A stretch of 64,000 nt of DNA, taken from contig JAAWAE010000036.1 of the NCBI GenBank assembly GCA_022792035.1, forward strand, positions 18,378 through 82,377, written 5' to 3'. The position numbers and the translations under genes are program-made. The notes under the pieces were generated by a model that made no database searches, had not been told where the DNA came from, and saw nothing but the letters and a program-made list of their open reading frames with translations. The number at the start of each line of letters is the position of its first letter. Within the stretch, counting starts at the first letter, position 1. Shown here piece by piece: positions 48,289-58,655 of this stretch. This DNA is from Ruminiclostridium sp. GTDB taxonomy: Bacteria > Bacillota > Clostridia > Oscillospirales > Oscillospiraceae.

Positions 48289-50276
48289 TCAAAATCCACC
48301 ATTCCACGATTTGTCTCTGTCCCATCAATATAGGTGACGACCTCTTGATTCTTACCGGTTCCCTCCACTGTCACGGTAAGGGACTCCCGGTCAGTGTTGA
48401 CGTGCTGACTGTACTTTTCAACTCCGTCTACTGTGATACGGACCTGTACCGACTCCCGGCCGTCCTGGGGGATCGCTACTTCCACGTTCCGCCGCTGGGG
48501 CGTCGGCGGTTCAGGCTCCGGCGGCGGTTCCTCCTGCTTGGGGCCTTTGCTGACGGTGAGTGCCACCCCAGTCCCCTTGGGAACCTCCACATAGTTGAGA
48601 CTTTGCCGGATCACCTCGCCCTTGGGCGAATCGCTTTCCTCTTCCACTACACTGGAAACGGTCAGTCCCGCCTCACTCAATAGTTTGCGCGCATTATTGA
48701 TACTGCTCCCTATGACAGTGGGAACCACCACCGGCGCGGGACCCTCGCTGACGACCAGGTGGACCTTATCCCCCGGCTGCATCTTGGTGCCCTCGCTGGG
48801 AGAGTGGGAGATCACCTTGCCTTTTTCCACGTCGTCGCTGGTCTCGGTCTCCGGGTCGTCTACCTCCAGACCGATCTCCCGCAGGGCGTTGATGGCGTCC
48901 TGCTGTTTGTAGCCCTTCACGTCGATCATCTCGATCTCCTCGGGCTCCTCCTCATCGCCGCAGACCCACACCTTGATGGTGGAGCCTTCCTCCGCCATCG
49001 TATCCGAATTCGGGTCCTGGCGGATTACCTGTCCGGGCTGGAAGCCCTCGGCCTGCTCATCTGGCTGCCGTTCTATTCGGAACTTCTCCTGCAGCTCATC
49101 GTCCTTGTAAACCGCGTCGATATTCAGTCCGATCAGGTTGGGTACCTCGAACTCCTCCGCACGGTTGAACAGTCCGCTGAAAAATGCCAGCCACAGGAAG
49201 AGGGCGATACCCAGAAGAAAAACTACCACCACGATGGGAATCACCAGACTGCGCTTCGGCTCGTCGTCGTCCTCCTCGTAGTCCCGTTCCCGCTCCGGCG
49301 GGGGACGGCGGCGGGGCTGCTGCTGGGTCCTGGCCCGGGCCCGCTGCCGGTTGAGCTCCCCGGTGTCGCTGAGCTTACGGGTAGGCTCGTCGGGGCTGGG
49401 CTGGGCGCCGTGAAAACTGGCCAGGTTGTAGTCAAAGACCACCCGGGGATTTTTACGAAATTCCTCCAAGTCCCGGAGCATAGCCTCAGCGTTGGCATAA
49501 CGCTGGTCGATGCGGGAGGCCATGGCCTTCATGGTGATCTCCTCCAGGCCCACGGGGATCTCCGGGTTGATCTCGGTGGGCGAGAGGGGCGTGGCGTTGA
49601 TGTGCTGGAGGGCCACTGCCACGGGGGTGTCCCCGTCGAAGGGCAGGCGTCCGGTGAGCATCTCGTAGAGGACCACGCCGGCGGAGTAGATGTCCGCCCG
49701 GGCGTCGATGTGACTGCCCCTGGCCTGCTCCGGGGAGATATAGTGCACCGAACCCAGGACCTCTTGGGTCATGGTCTTCTGGGCGGCGGAGACGATGCGG
49801 GCGATGCCGAAGTCGGCCACCTTCACCGTCCCGTCCCGCAGGACCATGATGTTCTGGGGCTTAATGTCCCGGTGGATGATCCCCCGGCTATGGGCGTGGC
49901 CCAGGGCCCGGACGATCTGGGTGATGAAGTAGAGGGATTCCCGCCAGCCGATGACGCCCTTCTTCTTCTCCATATACTGCTTGAGGGTGATGCCCTCGAT
50001 GAGCTCCATGACGATATAATCCAGCTCATCCCCCCGGCTGATGTCGTACACCGCCACGATGTTGGGATGGGAGAGCATGGCCACCGCCTGGGCCTCCTCG
50101 TGGAAACGGCGGCGAAACTCCGCGTCCGCAGCCAGCTCCCGCTTGAGGATCTTTACCGCCACAAAGCGTTTGAGCCGGTGACAGTAGGCCCGGTAGACCA
50201 CTGCCATCCCGCCTGCCCCGATGACCTCAAGGATTTCATATCGGTTGTCGAGCATTTTACCGATGTATTGATCCAT
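48285..50276 (-). CDS. prkC: PASTA-domain Ser/Thr protein kinase (PrkC/Stk1)
   Basis: IIHRDIKPQNIMVLRDGTVKVADFGIARI; single TM; three PASTA repeats; extra C-terminal domain. Confidence 0.95.
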   Translation of the reverse strand: MDQYIGKMLDNRYEILEVIGAGGMAVVYRAYCHRLKRFVAVKILKRELAADAEFRRRFHEEAQAVAMLSHPNIVAVYDISRGDELDYIVMELIEGITLKQYMEKKKGVIGWRESLYFITQIVRALGHAHSRGIIHRDIKPQNIMVLRDGTVKVADFGIARIVSAAQKTMTQEVLGSVHYISPEQARGSHIDARADIYSAGVVLYEMLTGRLPFDGDTPVAVALQHINATPLSPTEINPEIPVGLEEITMKAMASRIDQRYANAEAMLRDLEEFRKNPRVVFDYNLASFHGAQPSPDEPTRKLSDTGELNRQRARARTQQQPRRRPPPERERDYEEDDDEPKRSLVIPIVVVVFLLGIALFLWLAFFSGLFNRAEEFEVPNLIGLNIDAVYKDDELQEKFRIERQPDEQAEGFQPGQVIRQDPNSDTMAEEGSTIKVWVCGDEEEPEEIEMIDVKGYKQQDAINALREIGLEVDDPETETSDDVEKGKVISHSPSEGTKMQPGDKVHLVVSEGPAPVVVPTVIGSSINNARKLLSEAGLTVSSVVEEESDSPKGEVIRQSLNYVEVPKGTGVALTVSKGPKQEEPPPEPEPPTPQRRNVEVAIPQDGRESVQVRITVDGVEKYSQHVNTDRESLTVTVEGTGKNQEVVTYIDGTETNRGMVDFE

Positions 50277-50290
50277 GGTAACACACTCCT

Positions 50291-51028
50291 TTACACTTGC
50301 AGCAGCACGATGGTCACATTATCCGGCGCTCCGCCGGAGAGCGTCCGCTCCAGAAGGCGCTGGCAGATGTCCTGGGGGGCACCGCCGGCCTGAAACTCCT
50401 GGTGGATCTCCTCGTCTGTGACCGCGCACAGCAAACCGTCGGAACATAGGAGGACGGCCTCCCCCTCTTCCACGGTCTCACGGAACAGGTCGGCTTTCAC
50501 CTGTCTGGCGGTGCCCAGGGCCCGGGTAATGAGGTTCTTTTGGGGATGGTGACGGGCTTCCTCCTGTGTCAGCTCCCCCCGCTGGACCATTTCCTCCACC
50601 ACGGAGTGGTCCCGGGTGATGCGCCGGATGCCCTCCTGGCTGAGCAGGTAGCCCCGGCTGTCGCCCACGTTCACCACCCACAGGTTCTTCCCCCGCAGGA
50701 GCATCCCCACCAGGGTGGTGCCCATGCCGGCGTAGTCCAGGTCCCGCTGGGACTCTTCAAATATGGCCTGATTGGCCTCCTCCACCGCCCGGAGCAGCAC
50801 CTCCCCTTCCTTCTCCTTCTGGAAGAGACGGGGCTTCCCTGCTGCCTCCAGGTGGCCGCGAAACTGCTCCACGGCCATGGTGCTGGCGATGTCGCCGGCA
50901 TTGGCGCCGCCCATGCCATCGCACACTACGCCCCAGGTCCCGCCCTCGGTGACTTCGTAGGCGTAAGAATCCTGGTTATTGCTTCGGACGATCCCTCGGT
51001 CCGTCAGTCCCCAGATGGAAACCATCAT
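50291..51028 (-). CDS. prpC: PP2C-family protein phosphatase Stp1/PrpC
   Basis: TDRGIVRSNNQDSYAY, WGVVCDGMGGANAGDIAS, LLCSDGL, GGAPDNVTIVLL. Confidence 0.95.
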   Translation of the reverse strand: MMVSIWGLTDRGIVRSNNQDSYAYEVTEGGTWGVVCDGMGGANAGDIASTMAVEQFRGHLEAAGKPRLFQKEKEGEVLLRAVEEANQAIFEESQRDLDYAGMGTTLVGMLLRGKNLWVVNVGDSRGYLLSQEGIRRITRDHSVVEEMVQRGELTQEEARHHPQKNLITRALGTARQVKADLFRETVEEGEAVLLCSDGLLCAVTDEEIHQEFQAGGAPQDICQRLLERTLSGGAPDNVTIVLLQV

Positions 51029-52071
51029 AAATCCTCTCCTTTCTTGCCCTCCTGGGCCTTGGCGGCCTTTCGCCGCAGCTGGCCGCAGGAGGCGTCGATC
51101 TCGCTGCCCAGACGCCGCCGTATCGTGGCGTTGATCCCTCGCTGCGTCAGCTGCCGCTGGAAGGCCGGGACCCGCCGGCTGGGGCGCAGGCTGCTCTCGG
51201 CCACGTCGTTGAGGGGGATGAGGTTGACATGGGCTGCTTTCCCCGCAAGACGCTCTGCCAGAAGCTGAGCGTGGCGGGGGGTGTCGTTGACGCCGTCGAT
51301 GAGGGCGTACTCATAGGATATGCGCCGGCCTGTGGCTTCAAAATAGTCTTGGCAGGCCCGCAGTAATTCTTTGACTGGATAGGCCCGATTCACGGGCATG
51401 AGGGCGGTGCGGGTCTCGTCGTCCGGGGCGTGGAGGGAGACCGACAGGGTCAGCTGCAGGCCCTCCTGGGCCAGACGCCGGATGCCCGGGATCAGCCCGC
51501 AGGTGGACAGGGAGATGTGCCGCATCCCGATGTTCAAGCCCTCGGGGCTGTTCACCAGGGTCAGGAAGCGCAGGACGTTGTCGTAGTTGTCCAAAGGCTC
51601 CCCGATGCCCATGAGGACGATGTTGGAGATGGTCACTCCGGCGTCCTTCTGGGTAAAGATCACCTGATCCAGCATTTCCGCCGCCGTCAAGTTCCGGACC
51701 CGCCCGCCCAGGGTGGAGGCGCAGAAGGCACAGCCCATGGCGCAGCCCACTTGGGTGGAGATGCACACGGAATTGCCGTGGCGGTAGCGCATCAGGACAG
51801 TCTCGATGCAGTTGCCGTCGGCCAGACGCCAGAGGTACTTGATGGTCCCGTCCTGTCCGTCCACCTGTTTGCGTTGCGCCTTGGGGGGCGACAGGGCCCC
51901 CTCCCGGGCGATGATCTCCCGAAAGGCTTTGGGGAGGTCTGTCATTTCTTCCACGCTGGACAGCCCCCGGGCAAACCATTGAAAGAGCTGCTTGCCCCGG
52001 AAGGCCGGCTGACCCTGCTCCCTGCACCAGTCCGTCAGCTCCTGCAGGGTCATGGAGCGCAGGTCCGTCAT
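51025..52071 (-). CDS. rlmN: 23S rRNA (adenine2503-C2)-methyltransferase
   Basis: Radical SAM CAMGCAFCASTLGG; GIGEPLDNYDNVLRFL; ISYEYALIDGVNDTPRHAQLLAERL. Confidence 0.95.
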   Translation of the reverse strand: MTDLRSMTLQELTDWCREQGQPAFRGKQLFQWFARGLSSVEEMTDLPKAFREIIAREGALSPPKAQRKQVDGQDGTIKYLWRLADGNCIETVLMRYRHGNSVCISTQVGCAMGCAFCASTLGGRVRNLTAAEMLDQVIFTQKDAGVTISNIVLMGIGEPLDNYDNVLRFLTLVNSPEGLNIGMRHISLSTCGLIPGIRRLAQEGLQLTLSVSLHAPDDETRTALMPVNRAYPVKELLRACQDYFEATGRRISYEYALIDGVNDTPRHAQLLAERLAGKAAHVNLIPLNDVAESSLRPSRRVPAFQRQLTQRGINATIRRRLGSEIDASCGQLRRKAAKAQEGKKGEDL

Positions 52072-53405
52072 AGCAGCGACCCCTCCTTTTGGAGCTTGCA
52101 CAGATAGAAGCCGTCGGTCCCCAGGCGCTGGGGCCAGAGGGTGGCCTCTCCTGCCGTCACCTCTCCCATCGGTCCAGGGAGGGGGAAGCCCTCCCGGTGA
52201 AACTCCGGATGGGCGGAGAGGAAGCGGGCTGTGACGGCCTCGTTCTCCCGCTCCCGCAGGGTGCAGGTGGAGTACAGCAGCACTCCGCCAGGGCAGAGGT
52301 AGCGCGATACGTTCTCTAAAATATCATATTGGAGTTCTGGCAGGCCCGCCCAATCCTGGGGGTCCTTGTACCGGATCTCCGGTTTTTTCTGTAAGACGCC
52401 GAGACCGGAGCAGGGTACGTCGGCCAGGACGGCATCGAAGGTGCCCTCCCACTCCGGCCTGAACTCCCGTCCGTCCGCCGTCTGGGCTGTGATGGAGGTC
52501 AGGCCCAGCCTCTGGGTCCCCGCCTCGATGAGGGCTTTCTTGTGGGGATGGAGGTCACAGGCGACGACCTCCCCCTCGTCCTCCATGTCGATGGCCGCGG
52601 CGAAGGATTTTCCTCCGGGGGCAGCGCAGGCGTCCAAAACGCGCATCCCCGGCCGAAGCCTCGCAGCCAGGACGGTGAGCCGGGCAGCGGGATCCTGGAC
52701 GTAAAATTGTCCGTCCAGGTAGGCCTTGCGGCGGCTCAGGTCCCCTGTCCCCGAGAGGAGCAGGCAGTCCGGCATCCAGGGGTGGGGCGTTACGGTGACG
52801 CCCTGGGCCTCTAAGGCGGCGGTGGTCTCCTCCGCAGTGGCGCGGCAGGTGTTTACCTGGACCGTAACGGGGGGTTCCCCGTTGTCCCAGCGCAGCAGGT
52901 CCTCCAGCTCCCGGTCTGGCAGCCGCTGCCCCATCTCCTCCACAAACCACTTCGGGTGGCTGTGGAGCAGGGAGAGATAGCCGGCGGTGCTGTCCCGGGG
53001 CAGGTCGGGCAAGTGGTCCAGCTGCCGGGAGAGGGTGCGTAAAATGCCATTGACCATCCCCGGCGCCCTGGGGTTCTTGCAGTGCTTTCGGGTCAGGGCC
53101 ACTGCCCGGCTCACAGCCGCGCTGGAGGGGATCTTGGTCAAAAACAGCATCTGGTACAGGCCGATGCGCAGGTTCAGGCGCACCTTGCGCTCCATCCGTT
53201 CCAATTTCATGGCGGCGTAGTGCTGGAGGTAGTAGTCCAGCAGCATCTGGTTTTGCAGGACCCCCAGGCACAAGCGGGTGGCCAAGGCGGCGTCCCGCTG
53301 CTCCATCTGCCGTTCCCGGAGGACTTTTTGCAGTTGTCCGTTGGACCAGGCCCCCTGCCGCTCCATGGCTGTGAGGGTCAAAAGGGCCGCTTCTCTGGCA
53401 GGCAT
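52068..53405 (-). CDS. rsmB: 16S rRNA (cytosine967-C5)-methyltransferase
   Basis: NusB-like N-terminus, FYVQDPAARLTVLAARLRPGMRVLDACAAPGGKSFAAA, DAVLADVPCSGLGVLQKKPEIRY. Confidence 0.95.
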   Translation of the reverse strand: MPAREAALLTLTAMERQGAWSNGQLQKVLRERQMEQRDAALATRLCLGVLQNQMLLDYYLQHYAAMKLERMERKVRLNLRIGLYQMLFLTKIPSSAAVSRAVALTRKHCKNPRAPGMVNGILRTLSRQLDHLPDLPRDSTAGYLSLLHSHPKWFVEEMGQRLPDRELEDLLRWDNGEPPVTVQVNTCRATAEETTAALEAQGVTVTPHPWMPDCLLLSGTGDLSRRKAYLDGQFYVQDPAARLTVLAARLRPGMRVLDACAAPGGKSFAAAIDMEDEGEVVACDLHPHKKALIEAGTQRLGLTSITAQTADGREFRPEWEGTFDAVLADVPCSGLGVLQKKPEIRYKDPQDWAGLPELQYDILENVSRYLCPGGVLLYSTCTLRERENEAVTARFLSAHPEFHREGFPLPGPMGEVTAGEATLWPQRLGTDGFYLCKLQKEGSLL

Positions 53406-53442
53406 GATCCGCCGCCTCCTTTCTATCCTTCCTAGACAGGGT

Positions 53443-54363
53443 TCAGCCCACAGGGATGGGATGCCCCCGGAGGAAGTCCGCACTCTTCATACGCTTCTTC
53501 CCATCGGGCTGGAGCTCGTCGATGGAGAGGACCGTACCCTCCCCGCAGGCCAGCTTCAGCCCATGTTTATCCGCAGCCAGCACCGTCCCCGGCGCCTTGT
53601 CCGTGGTCTCCTGGACCACCGTGGTGGCTAGGACCTTGCAGCGGGTGCCGTCCAATTCCGTCACCGCCGCCGGCCAGGGGATCAGCCCCCGGACCTGGTC
53701 GTGAAGAGCCCGGGCAGGCCGGGTCCAATCCAGGGGGGACAGGTCCCGGCTGAGCATCGGCGCCAAGCTCACCTGACTCTCCTCCTGGGGGATGCGCTGG
53801 GCGCGCCCCGCTGCCATATCCTCCACCGTCTCCGCCAGCAGCGCCGCGCCGATCTCCGCCAAACGGTCGTGGAGGGTCTCCACGGTCTCGTCGGGGTCGA
53901 TGGGGGTGCTGCGCTGGGCGATGATGTCCCCGGCGTCCAGGGCCAGGGCCATGTGCATGATGGTCACGCCGGTCTCCCGCTCCCCGTTGAGGATGGCCCA
54001 GTTGATGGGGGCCGCTCCCCGGTACTTGGGCAGGAGGGAGGAGTGGACATTGATGCACCCCAAAGCCGGGGCATCCAGGATCTCCTGGGGCAGGATGCGC
54101 CCGTAAGCCGCCACCACGATCAGTTCGGGGGCCAGCGCCTGGATGGTCTCCAGGGCGCTGCCGTCCCTCAGCTTCGTGGGCTGGAAGACCGGGAGGTCAT
54201 GGCTCTGGGCACAGACCTTCACCGGGGGAGGCTGCAGCTTCATGCCCCGATTCTTGGGCCGGTCCGGCTGGGTGAATACCCCCGCCACTTCATGCCCGGC
54301 CTCCAGCAGGGCTTCCAGAGAGGGCACCGCAAAATCCGGGGTACCCATGAATACGATCTTCAA
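53443..54363 (-). CDS. fmt: Methionyl-tRNA formyltransferase
   Basis: MKIVFMGTPDFAVPSLEALLEAGHEVAGVFTQPDRPKNRG; GCINVHSSLLPKYRGAAPINWAILNGERETGVTIM. Confidence 0.96.
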   Translation of the reverse strand: MKIVFMGTPDFAVPSLEALLEAGHEVAGVFTQPDRPKNRGMKLQPPPVKVCAQSHDLPVFQPTKLRDGSALETIQALAPELIVVAAYGRILPQEILDAPALGCINVHSSLLPKYRGAAPINWAILNGERETGVTIMHMALALDAGDIIAQRSTPIDPDETVETLHDRLAEIGAALLAETVEDMAAGRAQRIPQEESQVSLAPMLSRDLSPLDWTRPARALHDQVRGLIPWPAAVTELDGTRCKVLATTVVQETTDKAPGTVLAADKHGLKLACGEGTVLSIDELQPDGKKRMKSADFLRGHPIPVG

Positions 54364-54384
54364 AGGCTTCGCCTCCTGGGGTCC

Positions 54385-54876
54385 TTATTTCTTCTCGTTG
54401 AGGATCTTCTCCACCTCTTCCTCTGTGAAGAGGCGGCCCTCAACCTTTTCGTAATACATATGGCCGTCCATGTGCTCGATCTCATGGCAGAAGCAGCGGG
54501 CGGTCATGCCGCTGCGGTGGAACTCCACCGGGTTGCCCCGGCGGTCCTGGGCCTTCACCGTCACGTCCATGGGACGCTTCACCATGCCATACATCCCGGT
54601 AAAGCTCAGACAGCCCTCAAAGCCCTCCTGCTCTCCCTCCTGGTGGACGATCTCGGGATTCACCAGCTCCAGGTAATTCCCGTCGTCCTCGTCCAGAACG
54701 ATGCACACCCGGCGAAGGATGCCCACCTGAGGCGCCGCAAGACCCATGCCGCCGGATTCCTTCAAGGTCTCGGTCAGATCATCGAGAAGGGCGGCTAACT
54801 TCTTGTCGAACTTGGTCACGGGATGGCATACCTTATGCAGTACAGCGTCTTCCTTTTGGAGAATTTGTCTGATCAT
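54385..54876 (-). CDS. def: Peptide deformylase
   Basis: GMGLAAPQVGILRRV, EGCLSFTGM, ARCFCHEIEHMDGHMY. Confidence 0.96.
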   Translation of the reverse strand: MIRQILQKEDAVLHKVCHPVTKFDKKLAALLDDLTETLKESGGMGLAAPQVGILRRVCIVLDEDDGNYLELVNPEIVHQEGEQEGFEGCLSFTGMYGMVKRPMDVTVKAQDRRGNPVEFHRSGMTARCFCHEIEHMDGHMYYEKVEGRLFTEEEVEKILNEKK

Positions 54877-54962
54877 GGTTCTCTTTCCTTCCTTCCTGTC
54901 TTCCTTCTCAAAGACAAGGTTCCTTGATTCGGTCTATGATTGATATGGGACTGTCCTGCGGG

Positions 54963-57422
54963 TCAGTCCATAGGGTTCACGTCGATAAACAGGGAGAGGC
55001 CGCGGTTCACCTTGTCCTGCTGGGCCTGACGCAGCAGCTGCGCCAGGGTTCCCCGGGCGTCCTTGTCGCTGCGGCATTTCACCTGGACGCAGTAGCGGTA
55101 GCGGTTGTTCACCTTCAGCACCGCCGCCGGGGCAGGACCCAGGACCTCCGTCTCCCGTCCCTGGGTTTGGCGCTCCCGCGCCCAAGGTTCCAAGCTCCGG
55201 CGGAGCATGGCGCACAGGCGCAGCACCTGGCTCTCCTCCCCCCCGGAGACGGTGATGCGGAACAGGTCCGTCATGGGCGGGAAGCGCAGCAGGGCGCGCA
55301 GGTCCCGCTCTCCCTGATAAAAGGTGTCGTAATCCTGGCGGGCCGCCAGGGTGATGATGTCGTTGTTCGGCGTCCAGGTCTGGAGCACCGCACGGCCGGG
55401 CTTCTCCCCCCGGCCCGCCCGGCCCACCACCTGGGTGAGCAGGGAAAAGGTGCGCTCAGCGGCGCGGTAGTTATCTGTGTACAGGGAGAGGTCCGCGTCC
55501 ACTACTCCCACCAGGGTCACGTTGGGGAAATCCAAGCCCTTGGCCACCATTTGGGTGCCCAGGAGGATGGGGACGTTTTTTTGCCGGAACCGGTCCAGCA
55601 GGACCTCATGGGACTGGGTGGCGGAGACGGTGTCGGCATCCATGCGCATGATCTCCGTCCCCGGATAGCGGCTCTCCAGCTCCTCTTGCAGCTTTTGGGT
55701 CCCCATGCCCACAAAGGCGTAGCGCCCGTAACAGCGGGGGCAGACCTGGGGCAGGGACTCTGAGTGGCCGCAGTAGTGGCACATGAGCCGTCCGTTGGCG
55801 CTGTGATAGGTCAGGCGGACGGAGCAGCGGGGACAGCTGGGGGCCTCTCCGCACTGGGTACACACCGCCATGCGGCTGTTTCCCCGGCGGTTCAAGAAGA
55901 GGATGCTCTGCTCCCCTCGAGACAGGTTCTCCTCCAGCTCCTCCTGGAGCAGGCGGGACAGGCCCGTGTCGTTGCCTTGGCGCAGTTCCTGCTTCATGTC
56001 CGCCAGCTTCACTTGGGGAAGATGACGGGCGTTGAATCGCTCCGGGAGGGTGAAGAGATGATACTGCCCCTCCTGGGCCGCGTAGCGGCTCTCCACCGCC
56101 GGGGTAGCGGAGGCTAAGAGCAGCAGCGCCTTGTGCTGGGTACAGCGGAGCTTGGCCACTTCCCGGGCATGGTAGCGCACCATGCTCTCGGACTGGTAAC
56201 TGCTCTCCTGTTCCTCGTCCAGGACGATGAGGCCGATGTCCTCCAAGGGGGCGAAGATAGCGGAGCGGGTCCCGACCACCACCCGGGCCTTTCCGTCCCG
56301 GATGCGCTTCCACTCGTCATAGCGGGCCCCGGTGGATAAACAGCTGTGGAGCACCGCCACGGTTCGGCCAAAGTATGTGAGAAAGGTCCGCAGCAGACTG
56401 GGGGTCAGGCCGATCTCCGGCACCAGGACGATGGCGCCCCGTCCCGCCTCCAGCGTCTGCCGGATGAGGTGGAGATAGACCTGGGTCTTGCCGCTGCCGG
56501 TGACCCCGTACAGCAGGGCCGCCTGGGGCGTCCCCTGCTCCATCAGGGCGGAGAGGCCCTGGAATGCCTGCGTCTGGGCGGCGTTGAGGGGCGGCAGGGG
56601 CTGCTGCTCCCCCACCTCCGGCAGTTCATAGCGGAACGTCTCCTGCTCCCGCAGGGTCAAGATCCCGCTCTTTTCCAAACTTTTTAAGGTCTGCATGGAC
56701 GCGCCGGTGAAATAGCAGATCTCTTTCGCGCTGGCGCTGCCCAGACCGCAGAGCAGCTGCGTAACATGAAAGCGCATGGGCGCGGATTTGCGCCGGGGCT
56801 CCACCAGGGCCAGGGCGTCTGCGGGTTCCATGGCCAGTACGGCCACTTTCTCCGTCTTGTCCCCGACCTTGCGCCGGACGGTGGTCTGGCGGCGGACCAG
56901 GCCCGACTCCACCAGACGCTTGAGCACCCGCCGGGGATCCTTGATTTGGGTGAGCTGGGTCAGCTGAGACAGTTCCAGCGCCCCGCCGTGGGCGCAGAGC
57001 AGCTCCAGCAGGCGGCAGGCCTGGGGGTCCTGGGCCATGTCCGACTCGGCCCGCTCCCGGTCCACCCCCGGGGCCAGGACACAGCCCTCTTTCAGGACGT
57101 ACCACAGCCCCGTGGGCAGCATGGTCATGGCGGCGGCGTAGACGGTGCAGAAAAACCGCTCCCGCATCCATAGGGCAAGGCGCAGGCCCTCCCCATTCAG
57201 CACCGGGCGCTGGTCCAGGAGCATGGCGATCTCCTTGAGCCCTCGCCCCTCCCCCTCCTCCAGGGAGAGGATCAGCCCCTCGCTGGGGCGGTTGCCCTGG
57301 CCAAAGGGGGCCAGGACCCGCATCCCCGGCTGGAGACGGGGCTCCAGCTCCAGCGGGACCCGGTAGTCATAGGGCCGGTCGATGGCAAAGGTCGCCGCGG
57401 AGAGGACCAGCTTGGCGATCAC
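54963..57422 (-). CDS. priA: Primosomal protein N' (replication restart helicase)
   Basis: LLYGVTGSGKTQVYLHLIRQTL, IVLDEEQESSYQSESMVRYHAREVAKLR, zinc motifs CTQCGEAPSCPRCSVRLTYH...CHYCGHSE. Confidence 0.96.
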   Translation of the reverse strand: MIAKLVLSAATFAIDRPYDYRVPLELEPRLQPGMRVLAPFGQGNRPSEGLILSLEEGEGRGLKEIAMLLDQRPVLNGEGLRLALWMRERFFCTVYAAAMTMLPTGLWYVLKEGCVLAPGVDRERAESDMAQDPQACRLLELLCAHGGALELSQLTQLTQIKDPRRVLKRLVESGLVRRQTTVRRKVGDKTEKVAVLAMEPADALALVEPRRKSAPMRFHVTQLLCGLGSASAKEICYFTGASMQTLKSLEKSGILTLREQETFRYELPEVGEQQPLPPLNAAQTQAFQGLSALMEQGTPQAALLYGVTGSGKTQVYLHLIRQTLEAGRGAIVLVPEIGLTPSLLRTFLTYFGRTVAVLHSCLSTGARYDEWKRIRDGKARVVVGTRSAIFAPLEDIGLIVLDEEQESSYQSESMVRYHAREVAKLRCTQHKALLLLASATPAVESRYAAQEGQYHLFTLPERFNARHLPQVKLADMKQELRQGNDTGLSRLLQEELEENLSRGEQSILFLNRRGNSRMAVCTQCGEAPSCPRCSVRLTYHSANGRLMCHYCGHSESLPQVCPRCYGRYAFVGMGTQKLQEELESRYPGTEIMRMDADTVSATQSHEVLLDRFRQKNVPILLGTQMVAKGLDFPNVTLVGVVDADLSLYTDNYRAAERTFSLLTQVVGRAGRGEKPGRAVLQTWTPNNDIITLAARQDYDTFYQGERDLRALLRFPPMTDLFRITVSGGEESQVLRLCAMLRRSLEPWARERQTQGRETEVLGPAPAAVLKVNNRYRYCVQVKCRSDKDARGTLAQLLRQAQQDKVNRGLSLFIDVNPMD

Positions 57423-57425
57423 CGC

Positions 57426-57779
57426 TTACGCTTCCGGCGCCTGCTCAGGCTCCGGCTGGGCTTCCTGGTCCGGCTCCGCCGTCCCGGCCTGCTCCTGGAC
57501 CGCTTCCTGGTCCTCTGGAGACGGCGCAGGTTCCAGGGACTGGGCCGCTTCCTCGGCTTCCTCTGGGACCTCCGCAGCCTCCAGGACCTCTTCTTCCTCC
57601 ATCTCCACGCCCTCGGCGATCTCGCGGATGGCGATGCTTACGGGCTTATCCTCCAGCATCCTCTCCTCCCGCTCGGCCTTGCTGGCGATCTTCCTGGCCC
57701 GGGCGGCCACCACGTTCACCAGCTGGTAACGGCTGGGCACCTTGTCCAAGAGTTCATTCATTGCGGGATACAGCATCAT
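57426..57779 (-). CDS. rpoZ: DNA-directed RNA polymerase omega subunit with acidic C-terminal extension
   Basis: MMLYPAMNELLDKVPSRYQLVNVVAARARKIASKAE...KPVSIAIREIAEG, then E/P/Q-rich tail. Confidence 0.93.
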   Translation of the reverse strand: MMLYPAMNELLDKVPSRYQLVNVVAARARKIASKAEREERMLEDKPVSIAIREIAEGVEMEEEEVLEAAEVPEEAEEAAQSLEPAPSPEDQEAVQEQAGTAEPDQEAQPEPEQAPEA

Positions 57780-57785
57780 AGTGCG

Positions 57786-58382
57786 TCACACTCCTTCGAT
57801 TTGGTCGATCCGTCTCTGCGTGCGGCAGTCCTGGGCGGTGAGGATGGCCAGAACCTCCTGGGCCGCGTGCTCTACCGTATCGTTGACGACGATATAGTCG
57901 TAATATTTGATCTCCTTGGCCTCCCGGCGGGCGGTGTCCAGACGCTGGCGGATCTTCTCCTCGCTGTCCGTCCCCCGGCCCCGGAGCCGGTTGGCCAGCT
58001 CCTCAAAGGAGGGGGGCACGATGAACACCGACGCCGCCTCCGGCAGCTTTTCCCGGACTTTGGCCGCGCCCTGGACCTCGATGTCCAGCAGGACGTCCAC
58101 GCCCTTCTCCAGCTTCTCCCGGATGACGGTCATGGAGGTGCCGTAGTAGTTGCCCACGTATTCGGCATACTCCAAAAATTCTCCCCGGTCGATGCGTCCT
58201 TGAAACTCCTCCCGGGAGATAAAATAGTAGTTCACGCCGTCCACCTCCCCGGGCCGGGGGGGACGGGTGGTGCAGGATACGGAAAAATAAACGTCCGGTC
58301 TGTGTTCCAATACCTGGGCGATCACCGTACTCTTGCCGACTCCAGACGAGCCGGAGAGCACCAGCAGCGTTCCCTTCCTCAT
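57786..58382 (-). CDS. gmk: Guanylate kinase
   Basis: [55 protein letters not shown]. Confidence 0.96.
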   Translation of the reverse strand: MRKGTLLVLSGSSGVGKSTVIAQVLEHRPDVYFSVSCTTRPPRPGEVDGVNYYFISREEFQGRIDRGEFLEYAEYVGNYYGTSMTVIREKLEKGVDVLLDIEVQGAAKVREKLPEAASVFIVPPSFEELANRLRGRGTDSEEKIRQRLDTARREAKEIKYYDYIVVNDTVEHAAQEVLAILTAQDCRTQRRIDQIEGV

Positions 58383-58645
58383 GTTTCCTCCTCCTCTCCA
58401 CTCTCCTCTTCCCGCCCGTTGAGCCGTCCGGCCACCGTTTCCGGCTGAAGGGCAGAGAGGATGATGTGGTCACTGTCTGTGATAATGACGGCTCGGGTGC
58501 GGCGGCCATAGGTGGCATCCACCAAAATCCCCCGGTCCCGGGCCTCCTGAACCATGCGCTTGATGGGCGCGGACTCCGGGCTCACGATGGCGATGAGACG
58601 CCCGGCGGAGACCATGTTCCCAAAGCCGATGTTGATGAGCTTCAC
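58379..58645 (-). CDS. remA: RemA/DUF370 family regulatory protein (GTG start)
   Basis: V(M)[77 protein letters not shown] overlap with gmk. Confidence 0.92.
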   Translation of the reverse strand: MKLINIGFGNMVSAGRLIAIVSPESAPIKRMVQEARDRGILVDATYGRRTRAVIITDSDHIILSALQPETVAGRLNGREEESGEEEET

Positions 58646-58655
58646 GGTCCACCCC

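Noticed and set aside
48759-50393. 544-aa + strand ORF opposite prkC
   Set aside because: Antisense to PASTA kinase; low-complexity, no known motif
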